Source of the DNA: a bacterium
Lineage (GTDB): Bacteria > Krumholzibacteriota > Krumholzibacteria > LZORAL124-64-63
Length of the DNA: 13,299 nucleotides
Direction of reading: 5' to 3'
NCBI GenBank assembly: GCA_003646045.1
Contig: QNDV01000022.1
Span: 1 to 13,299, forward strand
How positions within the stretch are numbered: the stretch's first letter is position 1; each line of letters opens with the position of its first letter. The notes beneath the pieces are model-generated. The model was not told the DNA's origin, ran no database searches, and saw only the letters and a list, made by a program, of their open reading frames with translations. Below are positions 1 through 6,872 of the stretch, piece by piece. Position numbers and translations under genes: made by a program.

Positions 1-2025
1 TCCTGCTGAGGGGGCGTATGATACACGATACCGTTCGCCCAGATCAGGACCGCCCCGTGGTCTGGCGACTTCGACAGGCCAGCCGACCATGTCCCCGGCA
101 GGGACCACAATCAATCCCGAAACCCCTTCCAAGTACGGTAACAACGGTGCAATGCGTTCAGACCACACCTGAGCGGCATGATGCTCCCATTCCCCTCCGT
201 TTCTCAGGGCTCGGCGCAGGGCTCTGGCGGCACTTTGTGTATCCTGCGCTTCGGCCATAGGCTGAGGTGAGCTCCAGGCTACCTGGCCCTGACTACGAAT
301 CACATAGCCCCAGCCCCGTGCCGAGGGGTATGTCTCGTCAATCTGAAGCCATCCGATGATTGCCTCGTCCACGGCCAGGGCGGACTGGACCCGTGCCAGA
401 TCCAGCGGTCGTCCGCCTTCTTTGACGATGCCGCGACCGACTTCGCGGTTGAATTCAGCCAGTGTGGCTTCGGACTCGGCAAGAGCCCTGATCGCTACTT
501 CAAACTCTTCGTGTCCCTCCCCAAATTCGGTCAACACGGCGCGGGTACGGTTGACAGCGTCGTATAACTCCAAGGATCTGGTCTGCTCGCTCCTGGTCAT
601 GAGGGAGCGATCACCGGACACCAATGCATCGGCGAGGATCCGACCATGGCCCGCTTCGGTGGCACGCCATGCTTCCGCGGGTTGATTCAGGAGCATCAAG
701 CAGGCAGCAGTCGCGAACCATGGGGTCTGGAAAGCGTCTAAGGATCCCCATGCATCCAACGACAGTCGCGCGGTCTCGTAGGTGTCGGCAGTTACTCGCA
801 GTTCCTCGACTGCGCGTTGGTAATCGCCGGCTAGCCACGAGCGGTCGGCCCGGGACCAGTAGGCGGCAGCTACTTCCGGTGTACCCGGACCGTGGATGCG
901 TTCGAGGTCCACCAGACCGGCATCAATCTCGATCGCCGCTTCCGGGAATCGCCCGTTTCGGGCCAGTGCGTTACCCAGGTCTATCCGCGAATAAGCGACG
1001 CGCCTATCGCCGGGGGGCAAGTGCGTGCGGCGGACCTCCACGACTTCGGCCAGGATCTCCGCGGCTGTCTGGTACTCCCGGCGATCGAGTAGCAGTCCCG
1101 CATATCCTGCACGTGCTGCGGCCAGATCCAGGGGCGAGATCTCCTCCGCGTCAGCGGCGAAGGCAAAGGCGCGATCATAGGTTGATTCAGCATCATCCAG
1201 ACGACCCATTTTGACGTACAGGTTGCCGAGGTTGTGGGTGGTTTGCAGGACCTCGCTCTCGGTGCCGTGGCGCCGTCGAACCTCCTCTGCAGCTATCAAC
1301 TGTTGTTCAGCTTCAGCGAATCGGCCTACGTCCATCAGCAATCCGCCGAGGTTATTCAAGCTGGTACCGGTCGCCTCGCTTTCATATCCGAGATTCGCAA
1401 TAGTCAGAGCGAGGGTTCGGCGGCGCCTGGTTATCGCTGCATCCAATTGGCCCAGTTGTTCAGCCACGAACGCCCAGTTGTTCAGCAATAACTCACGCAA
1501 GGGGTGATCGGGTTCAAGCTCTCCTGCCGCGTAGGCATATACTTCGGCGTACAATTCATCCGCGGTGACAAGTTCTCCCAGCTCCTGCAGTAGATCCGCG
1601 TAGATGAAAGCCAGGTCAATCGTCTCGTTATCCTGCTCACCCAGGATGCGCCGATGTATGTCGTAGCTCTCGCGTGCCGCCGCGGCCCCCTCCCTGTAGC
1701 GACCTTCGAGATGGGCTTCGTAGGCTTCGTTGTATAGCAGCCGGGCCCGTGTGATTTCCGCCCGCCGGTCAGGGTCCATATCGCGGATCCGCTCCAACGT
1801 TGCAGCAAGGCGCCGTGTATGACCTGCGAGCCAGGGAATCACGTCTCCAGTAGCTGCAAACTCTTCGAGCATGCCGTTTGCCAGGGCAAGAGCCTTGTCG
1901 TAGTCGCCGTCCAGGCGCATGGTCTCAATGAGTTCCGACTGGGCATCCGGATCCATGGCATGAAGTTCGGAATTAAGGGGCAGAAGCAGGAATAAAACCG
2001 CCAGGAAGACATGGTATACTCGCAT
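1..2025 (-). CDS. Exported TPR-CHAT domain protein (caspase-like fold), C-terminus beyond left edge
   Basis: An uninterrupted leftward frame of 675 codons runs off the window at base 1 with no stop. It starts at ATG 2025-2023 behind GGGGAG with a 7-base spacer. Residues 1-23 look like a Sec signal peptide (hydrophobic core FLAVLFLLLPL, likely cleavage after LHA). Residues about 95-420 are helical TPR-like repeats, for example TSLNNLGGLLMDVGRFAEAE at 221-240 and TTHNLGNLYVKMGRLDDAE at 262-280. A linker with TEAGHGRILADAL (456-468) resembles the segment that precedes CHAT domains. From about 540 the CHAT domain begins: DEAIIGWLQ, then GLIVVPAGDMVGWPVEVA (637-654), then RYRVSYAPSAG. CHAT domains are caspase/separase-like cysteine peptidases, often TPR-regulated. 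The catalytic His and Cys would lie in the missing part, so activity cannot be judged. An export signal means it would act in the periplasm or at the surface, if the prediction holds. Confidence 0.85.
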   Translation of the reverse strand, partial: MRVYHVFLAVLFLLLPLNSELHAMDPDAQSELIETMRLDGDYDKALALANGMLEEFAATGDVIPWLAGHTRRLAATLERIRDMDPDRRAEITRARLLYNEAYEAHLEGRYREGAAAARESYDIHRRILGEQDNETIDLAFIYADLLQELGELVTADELYAEVYAYAAGELEPDHPLRELLLNNWAFVAEQLGQLDAAITRRRRTLALTIANLGYESEATGTSLNNLGGLLMDVGRFAEAEQQLIAAEEVRRRHGTESEVLQTTHNLGNLYVKMGRLDDAESTYDRAFAFAADAEEISPLDLAAARAGYAGLLLDRREYQTAAEILAEVVEVRRTHLPPGDRRVAYSRIDLGNALARNGRFPEAAIEIDAGLVDLERIHGPGTPEVAAAYWSRADRSWLAGDYQRAVEELRVTADTYETARLSLDAWGSLDAFQTPWFATAACLMLLNQPAEAWRATEAGHGRILADALVSGDRSLMTRSEQTRSLELYDAVNRTRAVLTEFGEGHEEFEVAIRALAESEATLAEFNREVGRGIVKEGGRPLDLARVQSALAVDEAIIGWLQIDETYPSARGWGYVIRSQGQVAWSSPQPMAEAQDTQSAARALRRALRNGGEWEHHAAQVWSERIAPLLPYLEGVSGLIVVPAGDMVGWPVEVARPRGGPDLGERYRVSYAPSAG

Positions 2026-2088
2026 CGATATACTCCCCGTTTCGGGTGGGCATGTTCGACTGATCCCGTGTGACGACATGAGATTTTC

Positions 2089-2118
2089 ACTATAGCGGGG
2101 AGAGGTTGGGAACGTCGA
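2089..2118 (-). promoter_or_regulatory. Possible sigma-70-type promoter for the CHAT gene
   Basis: Reading leftwards, TCGACG (complement of 2113-2118, four of six matches to TTGACA) is followed after 18 bases by TATAGT (complement of 2089-2094, five of six matches to TATAAT). This would leave a leader of roughly 55-60 bases before ATG 2025. The CTATAG core is palindromic, so it could also serve the rightward crotonase gene, but the rightward -35 match (GTGACG at 2070, spacer 15) is poorer. The prediction is by eye only. Confidence 0.3.
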
Positions 2119-2126
2119 GGCGTTCC
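2109..2126. repeat. Inverted repeat between divergent genes, possible operator
   Basis: GGAACG and CGTTCC form perfect 6-base arms around a 6-base centre (TCGAGG). The repeat lies 20 bases before the TTG start of the crotonase gene and covers the proposed -35 of the CHAT gene. It could be a repressor site for both, or a small hairpin in the crotonase leader. It is too weak, without a following U run, to call a terminator. Confidence 0.35.
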
Positions 2127-2145
2127 TTCTTCTGACCAGGAGTGT

Positions 2146-3009
2146 TTGTCACTTCACCAAGTAGCGCATCAGCCACCCACCCGGTATGCTGCACCCCAAC
2201 CGCACACCCGGAGGAACCGCCCCATCACCGATGCCGCCCCTCTCGTCATCACTCACCACCCCCGCTGGGTCGAGCTGTGCCTCTGCCGTCCCCCACGCAA
2301 CGTCCTGGACCGCGCCGCCCTCGAAGCCCTGGTCACCGCCCTGGACGAGTTGGCGCCGGCCGCCCCCCTGCTGCTGCTCACCTCCACCGGACGCCACTTC
2401 TCCACCGGCTACTCCGTGGGCGAGATCCCCGAGGAGATATTCCACCGCGATCCTGCCGTGCGCGCGTCCCACCCCTTCGAACAGGTCATGGAAAAGCTCA
2501 TGGGTTTTCCGGCTCCCGTGGTGGCGGCAGTGCAGGGCGACGCCTGGGGCGGCGCCGTCGAACTGCTGGCCTGCACCGACCTGCGGGTGGCCGCAGCCGG
2601 TGTGCGCCTGGGTGTACCACCGGTGCGCCTGGGCCTGGTCTACAGCCACACCGGACTGCGGCGCATGCTGCGCGGCTTCGGCTCGTCACTGCTGCGGGAG
2701 ATGGTGCTGACCGGTGAGCCGATCACGGCCGCGAGGGCCCGCGAGGCGGGGTTCTTCAATCGGGTCGTGTCCGCCGACGATTTGAACAACGCGCCCACGG
2801 AACTGCTGGAGAAGATGGCCCGCGGCGGCCCCCAGGCACTGCGGGGCACCCGTCGTATCCTGACCCTGCTGGAAGAGGCAGAGGTGCTGCCGGACCATGT
2901 CCTGGACGAGATCGCCGAACTCCGGCACCGCTCCTGGTCCAGCGAGGAGTTCACCGGCGCGCGCGATGCATTCATGGAGGGCCGACCGTCGCCCTTCGAC
3001 GCCGGCTAG
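2146..3009 (+). CDS. Crotonase-family enzyme, methylmalonyl-CoA decarboxylase (ScpB)-like
   Basis: This 287-residue protein has the crotonase (enoyl-CoA hydratase/isomerase) fold. From about residue 34 it aligns, as I recall the sequence, with E. coli ScpB (YgfG), which decarboxylates (R)-methylmalonyl-CoA to propionyl-CoA. The stretch GDAWGGAVEL (131-140) matches ScpB's GSVWGGAFEM and carries the oxyanion glycine G136. Y166 in RLGLVYS sits exactly where the catalytic Tyr140 of ScpB is, with the same 30-residue spacing from G110. The ScpB active-site His66 is replaced by Y89 (FSTGYS). LTGEPITAARAREAGFFNRVV (189-208) and the C-terminal helix are also shared. The start is TTG, with AGGAG only 3 bases upstream; no other in-frame start precedes the domain, so residues 1-30 (proline- and histidine-rich) may be a real extension. 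No methylmalonyl-CoA mutase gene is nearby, so the substrate is inferred. It converges on the next gene with a 10-base gap. Confidence 0.85.
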   Translation: MSLHQVAHQPPTRYAAPQPHTRRNRPITDAAPLVITHHPRWVELCLCRPPRNVLDRAALEALVTALDELAPAAPLLLLTSTGRHFSTGYSVGEIPEEIFHRDPAVRASHPFEQVMEKLMGFPAPVVAAVQGDAWGGAVELLACTDLRVAAAGVRLGVPPVRLGLVYSHTGLRRMLRGFGSSLLREMVLTGEPITAARAREAGFFNRVVSADDLNNAPTELLEKMARGGPQALRGTRRILTLLEEAEVLPDHVLDEIAELRHRSWSSEEFTGARDAFMEGRPSPFDAG

Positions 3010-3019
3010 ACTGCCTGCG

Positions 3020-4333
3020 CTAGAAGTTGAACTTGTCCATGAATTCGAAGACCCATTCACCCTCGCGCGTGCGCGCCGCCTCAAACCTCAGCTGCAGCGT
3101 ATCGAGATTCAGGTGCACGCCGGCACCCCAGCTCTGCATGGGGCTGTGGGGGTCGTCGCCCTTGTACCAGGCGTCACCGGCGTCGGCGAAGGCGTGCAGC
3201 CCGGCGCCGATTAGTTCACCGCGGGGGCTGATGGGCATGATGAACAGGGGCAGTCGGTACTCCAGGCTCAGCAACCAGCCCTCGTCACCCTCGCGGCCGC
3301 CGAAGCGGTAGCCGCGCACGGTTTCGGGTCCACCGAAATACAACGCGTTGTCCAGCTGGGCGGGCCCGTCGGTTTGGCGTCCCCAGGCATGGCCGGCCAG
3401 CACGTGCTTGTCGATGGGCAGGGGTACGAAGGCGCGGAGATCGGCTGTGCCCTCCAGGTAGCTCTCGAAGTCGTCGCTGGTCCATTGGCGCAGGTCGGCT
3501 GCGACCATTATGCCCCGGCCGGGATAGTAGGGGTTGTCGCGGGTGTCCACGCCCAATCCACCCCGGGCCACGATGTGGGTGTCGGTGCCTACGGGGTGGA
3601 CAACGGAGGGACCCTCACCCTCGCCCCGGTCGGGCGTGGGCCAACTGTACTCGTCGCGCTGCTTGAAAGAGCCGAAGGTGCCGCCGGCCAGGGCGTAGAA
3701 CGGGCCGGCAAATTGCCAGCGCAGTTCCAGTCCGGCGTTCCACTTGTTGTAGCGCGTGGGCCTGTAGACGAAGTCGGCCTGCTCGGCATCGGTCGCCAGT
3801 TGCAGTTGCAGTCCCTTGACGCCGAAAAGCCAGGGAGCGGTCCAGGCCAGCTTGCCGCGCTGGATGTAGTAGAACGAAATCTCGGCGTCCAGCACCTGGC
3901 CCCGTCCGCCCAGGTTGCGCTCCTTGAGTTTGACTCCCAGCAGATACTTGTGACGACGGTCGTAGCGAATCAGGGGGCCGTAGTGGATGGTCGTGTCCTC
4001 TTCCACCAACACCCGCAGCACCACATGCTGGGGATCGGTGTCATCATATTCCATATCCACGAACGCGAAATAGCCGATGTCCTCGAGATGGTCCCAGACG
4101 GCATCCATGTCGTCGTAGGTGAAGACCTGGCCCTGCACCAGTCCCATCTCCTGGCGGATCAGTTTATCCCTGGTGCTCGTGTTGCCTTCGATGACGATCT
4201 CACCCAGACGCGGCGCCGGATCATCGTCGGCGGCCCAGGTCATGGTGGCGCAGAGCATAATCAGCAGAAAACCCGCAGCGCACGGAATCCGGCGCGGACG
4301 GGAGAAAGGGCGCATGGGCGAGCGGTGTATCAA
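3020..4333 (-). CDS. Omp85-family outer-membrane barrel protein with one POTRA domain
   Basis: This 437-residue protein has a signal peptide (basic SRPRR, hydrophobic AAGFLLIMLCATM, cleavage near TWA-ADDD at 34-35) and a single POTRA domain at about 42-111 (LGEIVIEGNTSTRDKLIRQE, then DIGYFAFVDMEYDD). A 16-strand-type barrel with alternating aromatic strands fills the rest. VRGYRFGG at 339-346 is the lid-loop motif of Omp85 proteins, and the chain ends in phenylalanine (DKFNF), as sorted outer-membrane barrels do. BamA has five POTRA domains and TamA three, so this short form is not the main assembly factor; it resembles minimal Omp85/surface-antigen (bacterial surface antigen D15) proteins of unknown substrate. 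I chose the TTG start at 4333 because GGGGAAGG lies 6 bases upstream; the in-frame ATG at 4315 has no such site. A hairpin lies between it and the upstream SPFH-like gene, so it may have its own promoter. Confidence 0.88.
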   Translation of the reverse strand: MIHRSPMRPFSRPRRIPCAAGFLLIMLCATMTWAADDDPAPRLGEIVIEGNTSTRDKLIRQEMGLVQGQVFTYDDMDAVWDHLEDIGYFAFVDMEYDDTDPQHVVLRVLVEEDTTIHYGPLIRYDRRHKYLLGVKLKERNLGGRGQVLDAEISFYYIQRGKLAWTAPWLFGVKGLQLQLATDAEQADFVYRPTRYNKWNAGLELRWQFAGPFYALAGGTFGSFKQRDEYSWPTPDRGEGEGPSVVHPVGTDTHIVARGGLGVDTRDNPYYPGRGIMVAADLRQWTSDDFESYLEGTADLRAFVPLPIDKHVLAGHAWGRQTDGPAQLDNALYFGGPETVRGYRFGGREGDEGWLLSLEYRLPLFIMPISPRGELIGAGLHAFADAGDAWYKGDDPHSPMQSWGAGVHLNLDTLQLRFEAARTREGEWVFEFMDKFNF

Positions 4334-4368
4334 GGTCAGCCTTCCCCTGTGGCCGGGACCAATATCTG

Positions 4369-4392
4369 CCGGAACACCGGGCGGTGTTCCGG
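4369..4392 (-). terminator. Perfect 10-base-pair hairpin between SPFH-like and Omp85 genes
   Basis: CCGGAACACC and GGTGTTCCGG pair perfectly around a GGGC-type four-base loop. It lies 10 bases past the stop of the SPFH-like gene, in the leftward direction, which fits termination or mRNA end protection. No U run follows (the next bases read CAGATATTGG), so it may only attenuate transcription into the Omp85 gene. It could also act as a binding site upstream of that gene. Confidence 0.5.
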
Positions 4393-4402
4393 AGCGACCG
4401 CG

Positions 4403-5101
4403 TCAATTATGACCGGGAACGCTGAATTGTCCAGTCACCTCGGACGGGATCGCCTCGACCGGGGGCGCGGCCGTGTACAGCGACGTGGTCCGGCAGGACA
4501 GGCCCAGGGGTACCAGCTCGTCGTCCAGGTCGGACGGATCCAGGTTGGCCAGGCGCACCTGCAGACGCGTCGAGTCGGTGCCCGTTTCGGCCAGCACGCG
4601 CTCCAGGGCCGACAAGGTAGCCTGCCGCACCAGGCGCATGATGAAGGCCTCGTCCCACTGGTCGTTTCCCGCCAGGAAAGTGTCGTAGAAACGGCCGGGT
4701 CCGTCGATGGCCAGGGTGCAGTGCCCGATGAGACCGGGACCGTTACCGTTCATGGCCAGGGGGGCGGTGGCATTCCAGCTGATTTTCAGACCGCGCCCGA
4801 TGGTCAGGAAGACCATGTTGCCCCGGCTGGGCACCTGGCCCCGACCGTGGCCCACATCCAGCATGTGCCCGCCGTCCAAATACACTGCCTGTACGGATGC
4901 GTCGCACACCAGCAGGGCGACCTGTCCCGGCTCGAGGGTCAACAGGACCCGGCGACCCTGCAGGAATTCCAGATCCAAGGGACCCTGTACCAGGCCCTGG
5001 TCCGGTTGCACGCTCCAGTCGACGACTGCCTCGTCGTCGGGCAGCAGGGTCCAGTTCCGCCCGTGCTTCAGTCCGGTGTTATGCAGGTGATGCCCGCTCA
5101 T
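4403..5101 (-). CDS. SPFH/band-7-like protein, function unknown
   Basis: This 232-residue protein begins at ATG 5101 with GGAGGAG 6 bases upstream; its ATG overlaps the TGA of the preceding gene (ATGA), so translation is probably coupled. There is no signal peptide or membrane segment. Residues about 45-145 are strand-rich and look like an SPFH-type module: RRVLLTLEPGQVALLVCDAS, then VQAVYLDGGHMLDVGHG, GNMVFLTIGRGLKISW, and LIGHCTLAIDGPGRFYDTFL. Similar patterns (a self-tag such as PGQ.AL, a G.H/Y.L turn, then DP/GP.RF) occur in bacterial SPFH proteins of the YdjI/virion-core-like group. A helical stretch with acidic and basic residues follows (WDEAFIMRLVRQATLSALERVLAE, about 152-175), and the C-terminus is polar. 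SPFH proteins form oligomeric scaffolds, often at membranes. The assignment rests on pattern only, and the gene could belong to an unnamed family. Confidence 0.75.
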   Translation of the reverse strand: MSGHHLHNTGLKHGRNWTLLPDDEAVVDWSVQPDQGLVQGPLDLEFLQGRRVLLTLEPGQVALLVCDASVQAVYLDGGHMLDVGHGRGQVPSRGNMVFLTIGRGLKISWNATAPLAMNGNGPGLIGHCTLAIDGPGRFYDTFLAGNDQWDEAFIMRLVRQATLSALERVLAETGTDSTRLQVRLANLDPSDLDDELVPLGLSCRTTSLYTAAPPVEAIPSEVTGQFSVPGHN

Positions 5102-5631
5102 GTCGTACTCCTCCCCGGCCAGGTGAATTCCGATTCCCAGCCCAATCCCAACAGATAGTTTCGCTCCTCCGCCATTTCGCTGAACGACTCCAGATCGCGG
5201 GACAACCGGCCGGCCTCCTGGGTGAACCACTTGGCCGACGGGATCTCCGACTCCAGCCTGCTCACCAGCTCGGTGGCTTCCTCGATGAGCAGGATCAGCC
5301 GTGTGTCCAGTTCCTCGAGCTCGGCGATGGTCGCGCTGCAGTGACCAACGAGGCAGACCGTGCCCTCACGGTCGAGGCGGCGGAAAATGGAGCCGATGCG
5401 GTTGACCAGGGCATCGATGGTGGCGTTCTGCTCGGCTCCCAGCAGCTGGGGCCGTTCGTCCGACACGTTCAGCAGACGGTCGCCGCATTCCTTGAGAATG
5501 CCACCCAACGCATAGCGGAAAGTACGTTCGGCGTTGGCCGCCTCGTCCTCGGTGCGGTAGGTGCTGTAGACGGGCAGGTGCTCCATCAGTTCGATCATCG
5601 AGGGGAAGCTGATGCTGGCTGTCGTGACCAT
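5098..5631 (-). CDS. Helical cytoplasmic protein of unknown function, coupled to the SPFH-like gene
   Basis: I do not recognise this 177-residue protein. It has no signal peptide or membrane segment. Residues 25-90 and 98-165 are strongly helical and charged (for example TIAELEELDTRLILLIEEA at 101-119 and ELVSRLESEIPSAKWF at 121-136), with heptad-like spacing that suggests a coiled coil or helical bundle. Two cysteines sit close together at VCLVGHCSA (92-100). The chain ends in a tryptophan- and glycine-rich tail (LGLGWESEFTWPGRSTT). I chose ATG 5631 because GGGG lies 8 bases upstream; an ATG at 5673 has no ribosome site, and the frame beyond 5673 looks non-coding. Its stop overlaps the next start by four bases, so the two proteins probably act together, perhaps as partners in one complex. 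Confidence 0.75.
   Translation of the reverse strand: MVTTASISFPSMIELMEHLPVYSTYRTEDEAANAERTFRYALGGILKECGDRLLNVSDERPQLLGAEQNATIDALVNRIGSIFRRLDREGTVCLVGHCSATIAELEELDTRLILLIEEATELVSRLESEIPSAKWFTQEAGRLSRDLESFSEMAEERNYLLGLGWESEFTWPGRSTT
5108..5114 (-). promoter_or_regulatory. Strong ribosome binding site inside the upstream gene's 3' end
   Basis: GGAGGAG lies 6 bases before ATG 5101 and within the last codons of the helical-protein gene. It fixes the start of the SPFH-like gene, shortening the longest possible frame (which could begin at 5230) by 43 codons. Confidence 0.75.
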
Positions 5632-5824
5632 GGATGTGTCCCCGTTATTCTGGTGTGTTTCCGGTCGCATGCCTGTGTCGTATGGGTCCGGTGGCATTGC
5701 GCTCTGCCTGCCGACCGGGCCTCCGGACAGGTAACGGCAAGGTACGTTCCACCCTCGCGGGGAATCGTACGCCCCGGCGGCAGATAATCGGAAACCATGC
5801 AGGATCATGGACATAGGGCGGGAT
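5632..5824 (-). other. Leader and promoter region of the helical/SPFH-like pair
   Basis: No convincing gene is present in this stretch. It must hold the leftward promoter of the pair, but I see no clear -35/-10 match. One imperfect inverted repeat, GTACGTTCC (5742-5750) against GGAATCGTAC (5761-5770), pairs nine bases with one bulged T. It could be an operator or a leader hairpin. Confidence 0.35.
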
Positions 5825-5864
5825 GAAAAATTGCGACCAGATGAACCGGTCGGTTTGTGGTCGC
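5825..5864 (-). terminator. Intrinsic terminator after the FAH-family gene
   Basis: Reading leftwards, GCGACC (5864-5859) pairs with GGTCGC (5838-5833) and is followed at once by AATTTTTC. An inner AACC/GGTT pairing can stack inside the loop. It begins 26 bases after the hydrolase stop. The U tract makes this the most typical intrinsic terminator in the window, and it separates the hydrolase from the downstream helical/SPFH-like pair. Confidence 0.6.
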
Positions 5865-5890
5865 GGCGGCGGTGCATTTGGCAATGTCGG

Positions 5891-6769
5891 CTATCGGGAG
5901 CGGTTCACCACCGGATTGCGCAGCAGCCCGACCTTCTCGATCTCCACTTCCACCACGTCACCGGGCCTGAGGAACACCGGCGGCTCGCGGAAGACACCCA
6001 CCCCGGATGGCGTGCCGGTGGCGATGATGTCGCCAGGCAGCAGGGTCATGTTGGAACTGGTGTGGGCGACGAGTTCGTCCACCGGGAAGATCAGATCACG
6101 GGTATTGCCCTCCTGCATCACCTTGCCGTTCCAGCGACAGGTGATGGCCAGGTCCGAGGCCAGGGGCGGCAGTTCGTCAGGGGTCACGATCCACGGACCG
6201 CAGGGTCCGCCGGTATCGATGCTCTTGCCGCGGAAGAACTGCTTGTCCGCCTGCTGGGCGGTGCGGTCCGAGACATCGTTGAAGCACATGTAGCCGGCGA
6301 TGTGGTCGGCGGCGTCTGCCCGCGCAATGGCTCGCCCGGATTTGCCGATGACCACGGCCAGTTCCGCCTCGGCATCCACCCGGTCCAATTCGTCGGTGAT
6401 TTCGATGGGCCCTTCGTGACGCTGCAGGCAGGACGGCGCCTTGCTGAACAACATGGGCGCCGCGGGAACGGGCCGGTTCTGCTCGGCGGCGTGGGCGCGG
6501 TAGTTGCGGCCCACGGCGATGATTTTCTGGGGAGTCAGTATGGGAGGCAGGAGGCGTACATCGTCCAGGTTGAACAAGGGCAGGCCGGTTGTGCCGGTCT
6601 GCCCGGCGTGTTGTTCATGCAGCGCGCTCACTCGGTCCATCACGGCGAAGAGTCCGTGCCAGTTGCCGGGCAGAGTGGGGTCGGCTGCCAGCAGGTCCAG
6701 GCCTACCTGGTTATCGAGCACCAGGCCGGGGCGGGGGTCCGCGCCCTGGGTGTAGGTGATGAGTTTCAT
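5891..6769 (-). CDS. Fumarylacetoacetate hydrolase (FAH) family protein
   Basis: This 292-residue protein has the FAH C-terminal fold, seen in fumarylpyruvate hydrolases, 2-hydroxyhepta-2,4-diene-1,7-dioate isomerases and oxaloacetate tautomerases/decarboxylases. These metal-dependent enzymes cleave or isomerise beta-diketo acids in the cytoplasm. Recognisable motifs are KIIAVGRNYRAHAAE (82-96), the metal ligands E134 and E136 in DAEAELAVVIG with D165 in CFNDVSDR, GKSIDTGGPCGPW (181-193, usually KSFDTF.PLGP), and GDIIATGTPSGVG (247-259). The length is normal. I chose ATG 6769 (MKLITY) because family members typically begin this way; the in-frame ATG at 6811 adds 14 unrelated residues next to a hairpin. 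No clear ribosome site precedes either. The substrate cannot be told from sequence, and no aromatic-degradation genes are nearby. Confidence 0.9.
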   Translation of the reverse strand: MKLITYTQGADPRPGLVLDNQVGLDLLAADPTLPGNWHGLFAVMDRVSALHEQHAGQTGTTGLPLFNLDDVRLLPPILTPQKIIAVGRNYRAHAAEQNRPVPAAPMLFSKAPSCLQRHEGPIEITDELDRVDAEAELAVVIGKSGRAIARADAADHIAGYMCFNDVSDRTAQQADKQFFRGKSIDTGGPCGPWIVTPDELPPLASDLAITCRWNGKVMQEGNTRDLIFPVDELVAHTSSNMTLLPGDIIATGTPSGVGVFREPPVFLRPGDVVEVEIEKVGLLRNPVVNRSR

Positions 6770-6814
6770 GGGGAATATGATGCCAGTGACGACTGCGGGC
6801 GACAAGGCCATAAC

Positions 6815-6852
6815 GCGCGGGGCCGGTCCCAGGGGAGAGACCGGCCCCGCGC
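6815..6852 (-). terminator. Perfect 14-base-pair hairpin after hsp20
   Basis: GCGCGGGGCCGGTC (6815-6828) and its exact complement GACCGGCCCCGCGC (6839-6852) flank a 10-base loop. It lies 20 bases past the hsp20 stop and before the FAH start. Reading leftwards the hairpin is followed by GTTATGGCC, with no U run, so it is a strong structure but not a classical intrinsic terminator. It probably ends or stabilises the hsp20 message. Confidence 0.6.
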
Positions 6853-6872
6853 CAGGGGATTGATGCAGTGGC

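Noticed and set aside
3374..5158. A 594-codon open frame on the plus strand
   Set aside because: It lies antisense to the Omp85 and SPFH-like genes, has low-complexity Gly/Val/Gln-rich content, no domain and no ribosome site. Long antisense frames are expected at this GC content.
5102..5230. Longer start of the SPFH-like gene at 5230
   Set aside because: It would overlap the helical-protein gene by over 130 bases, while ATG 5101 has a strong ribosome site and an ATGA overlap.
6770..6811. FAH start at ATG 6811
   Set aside because: It adds 14 residues unlike the family, starts right beside the 14-base-pair hairpin and has no ribosome site. MKLITY at 6769 fits the family better.
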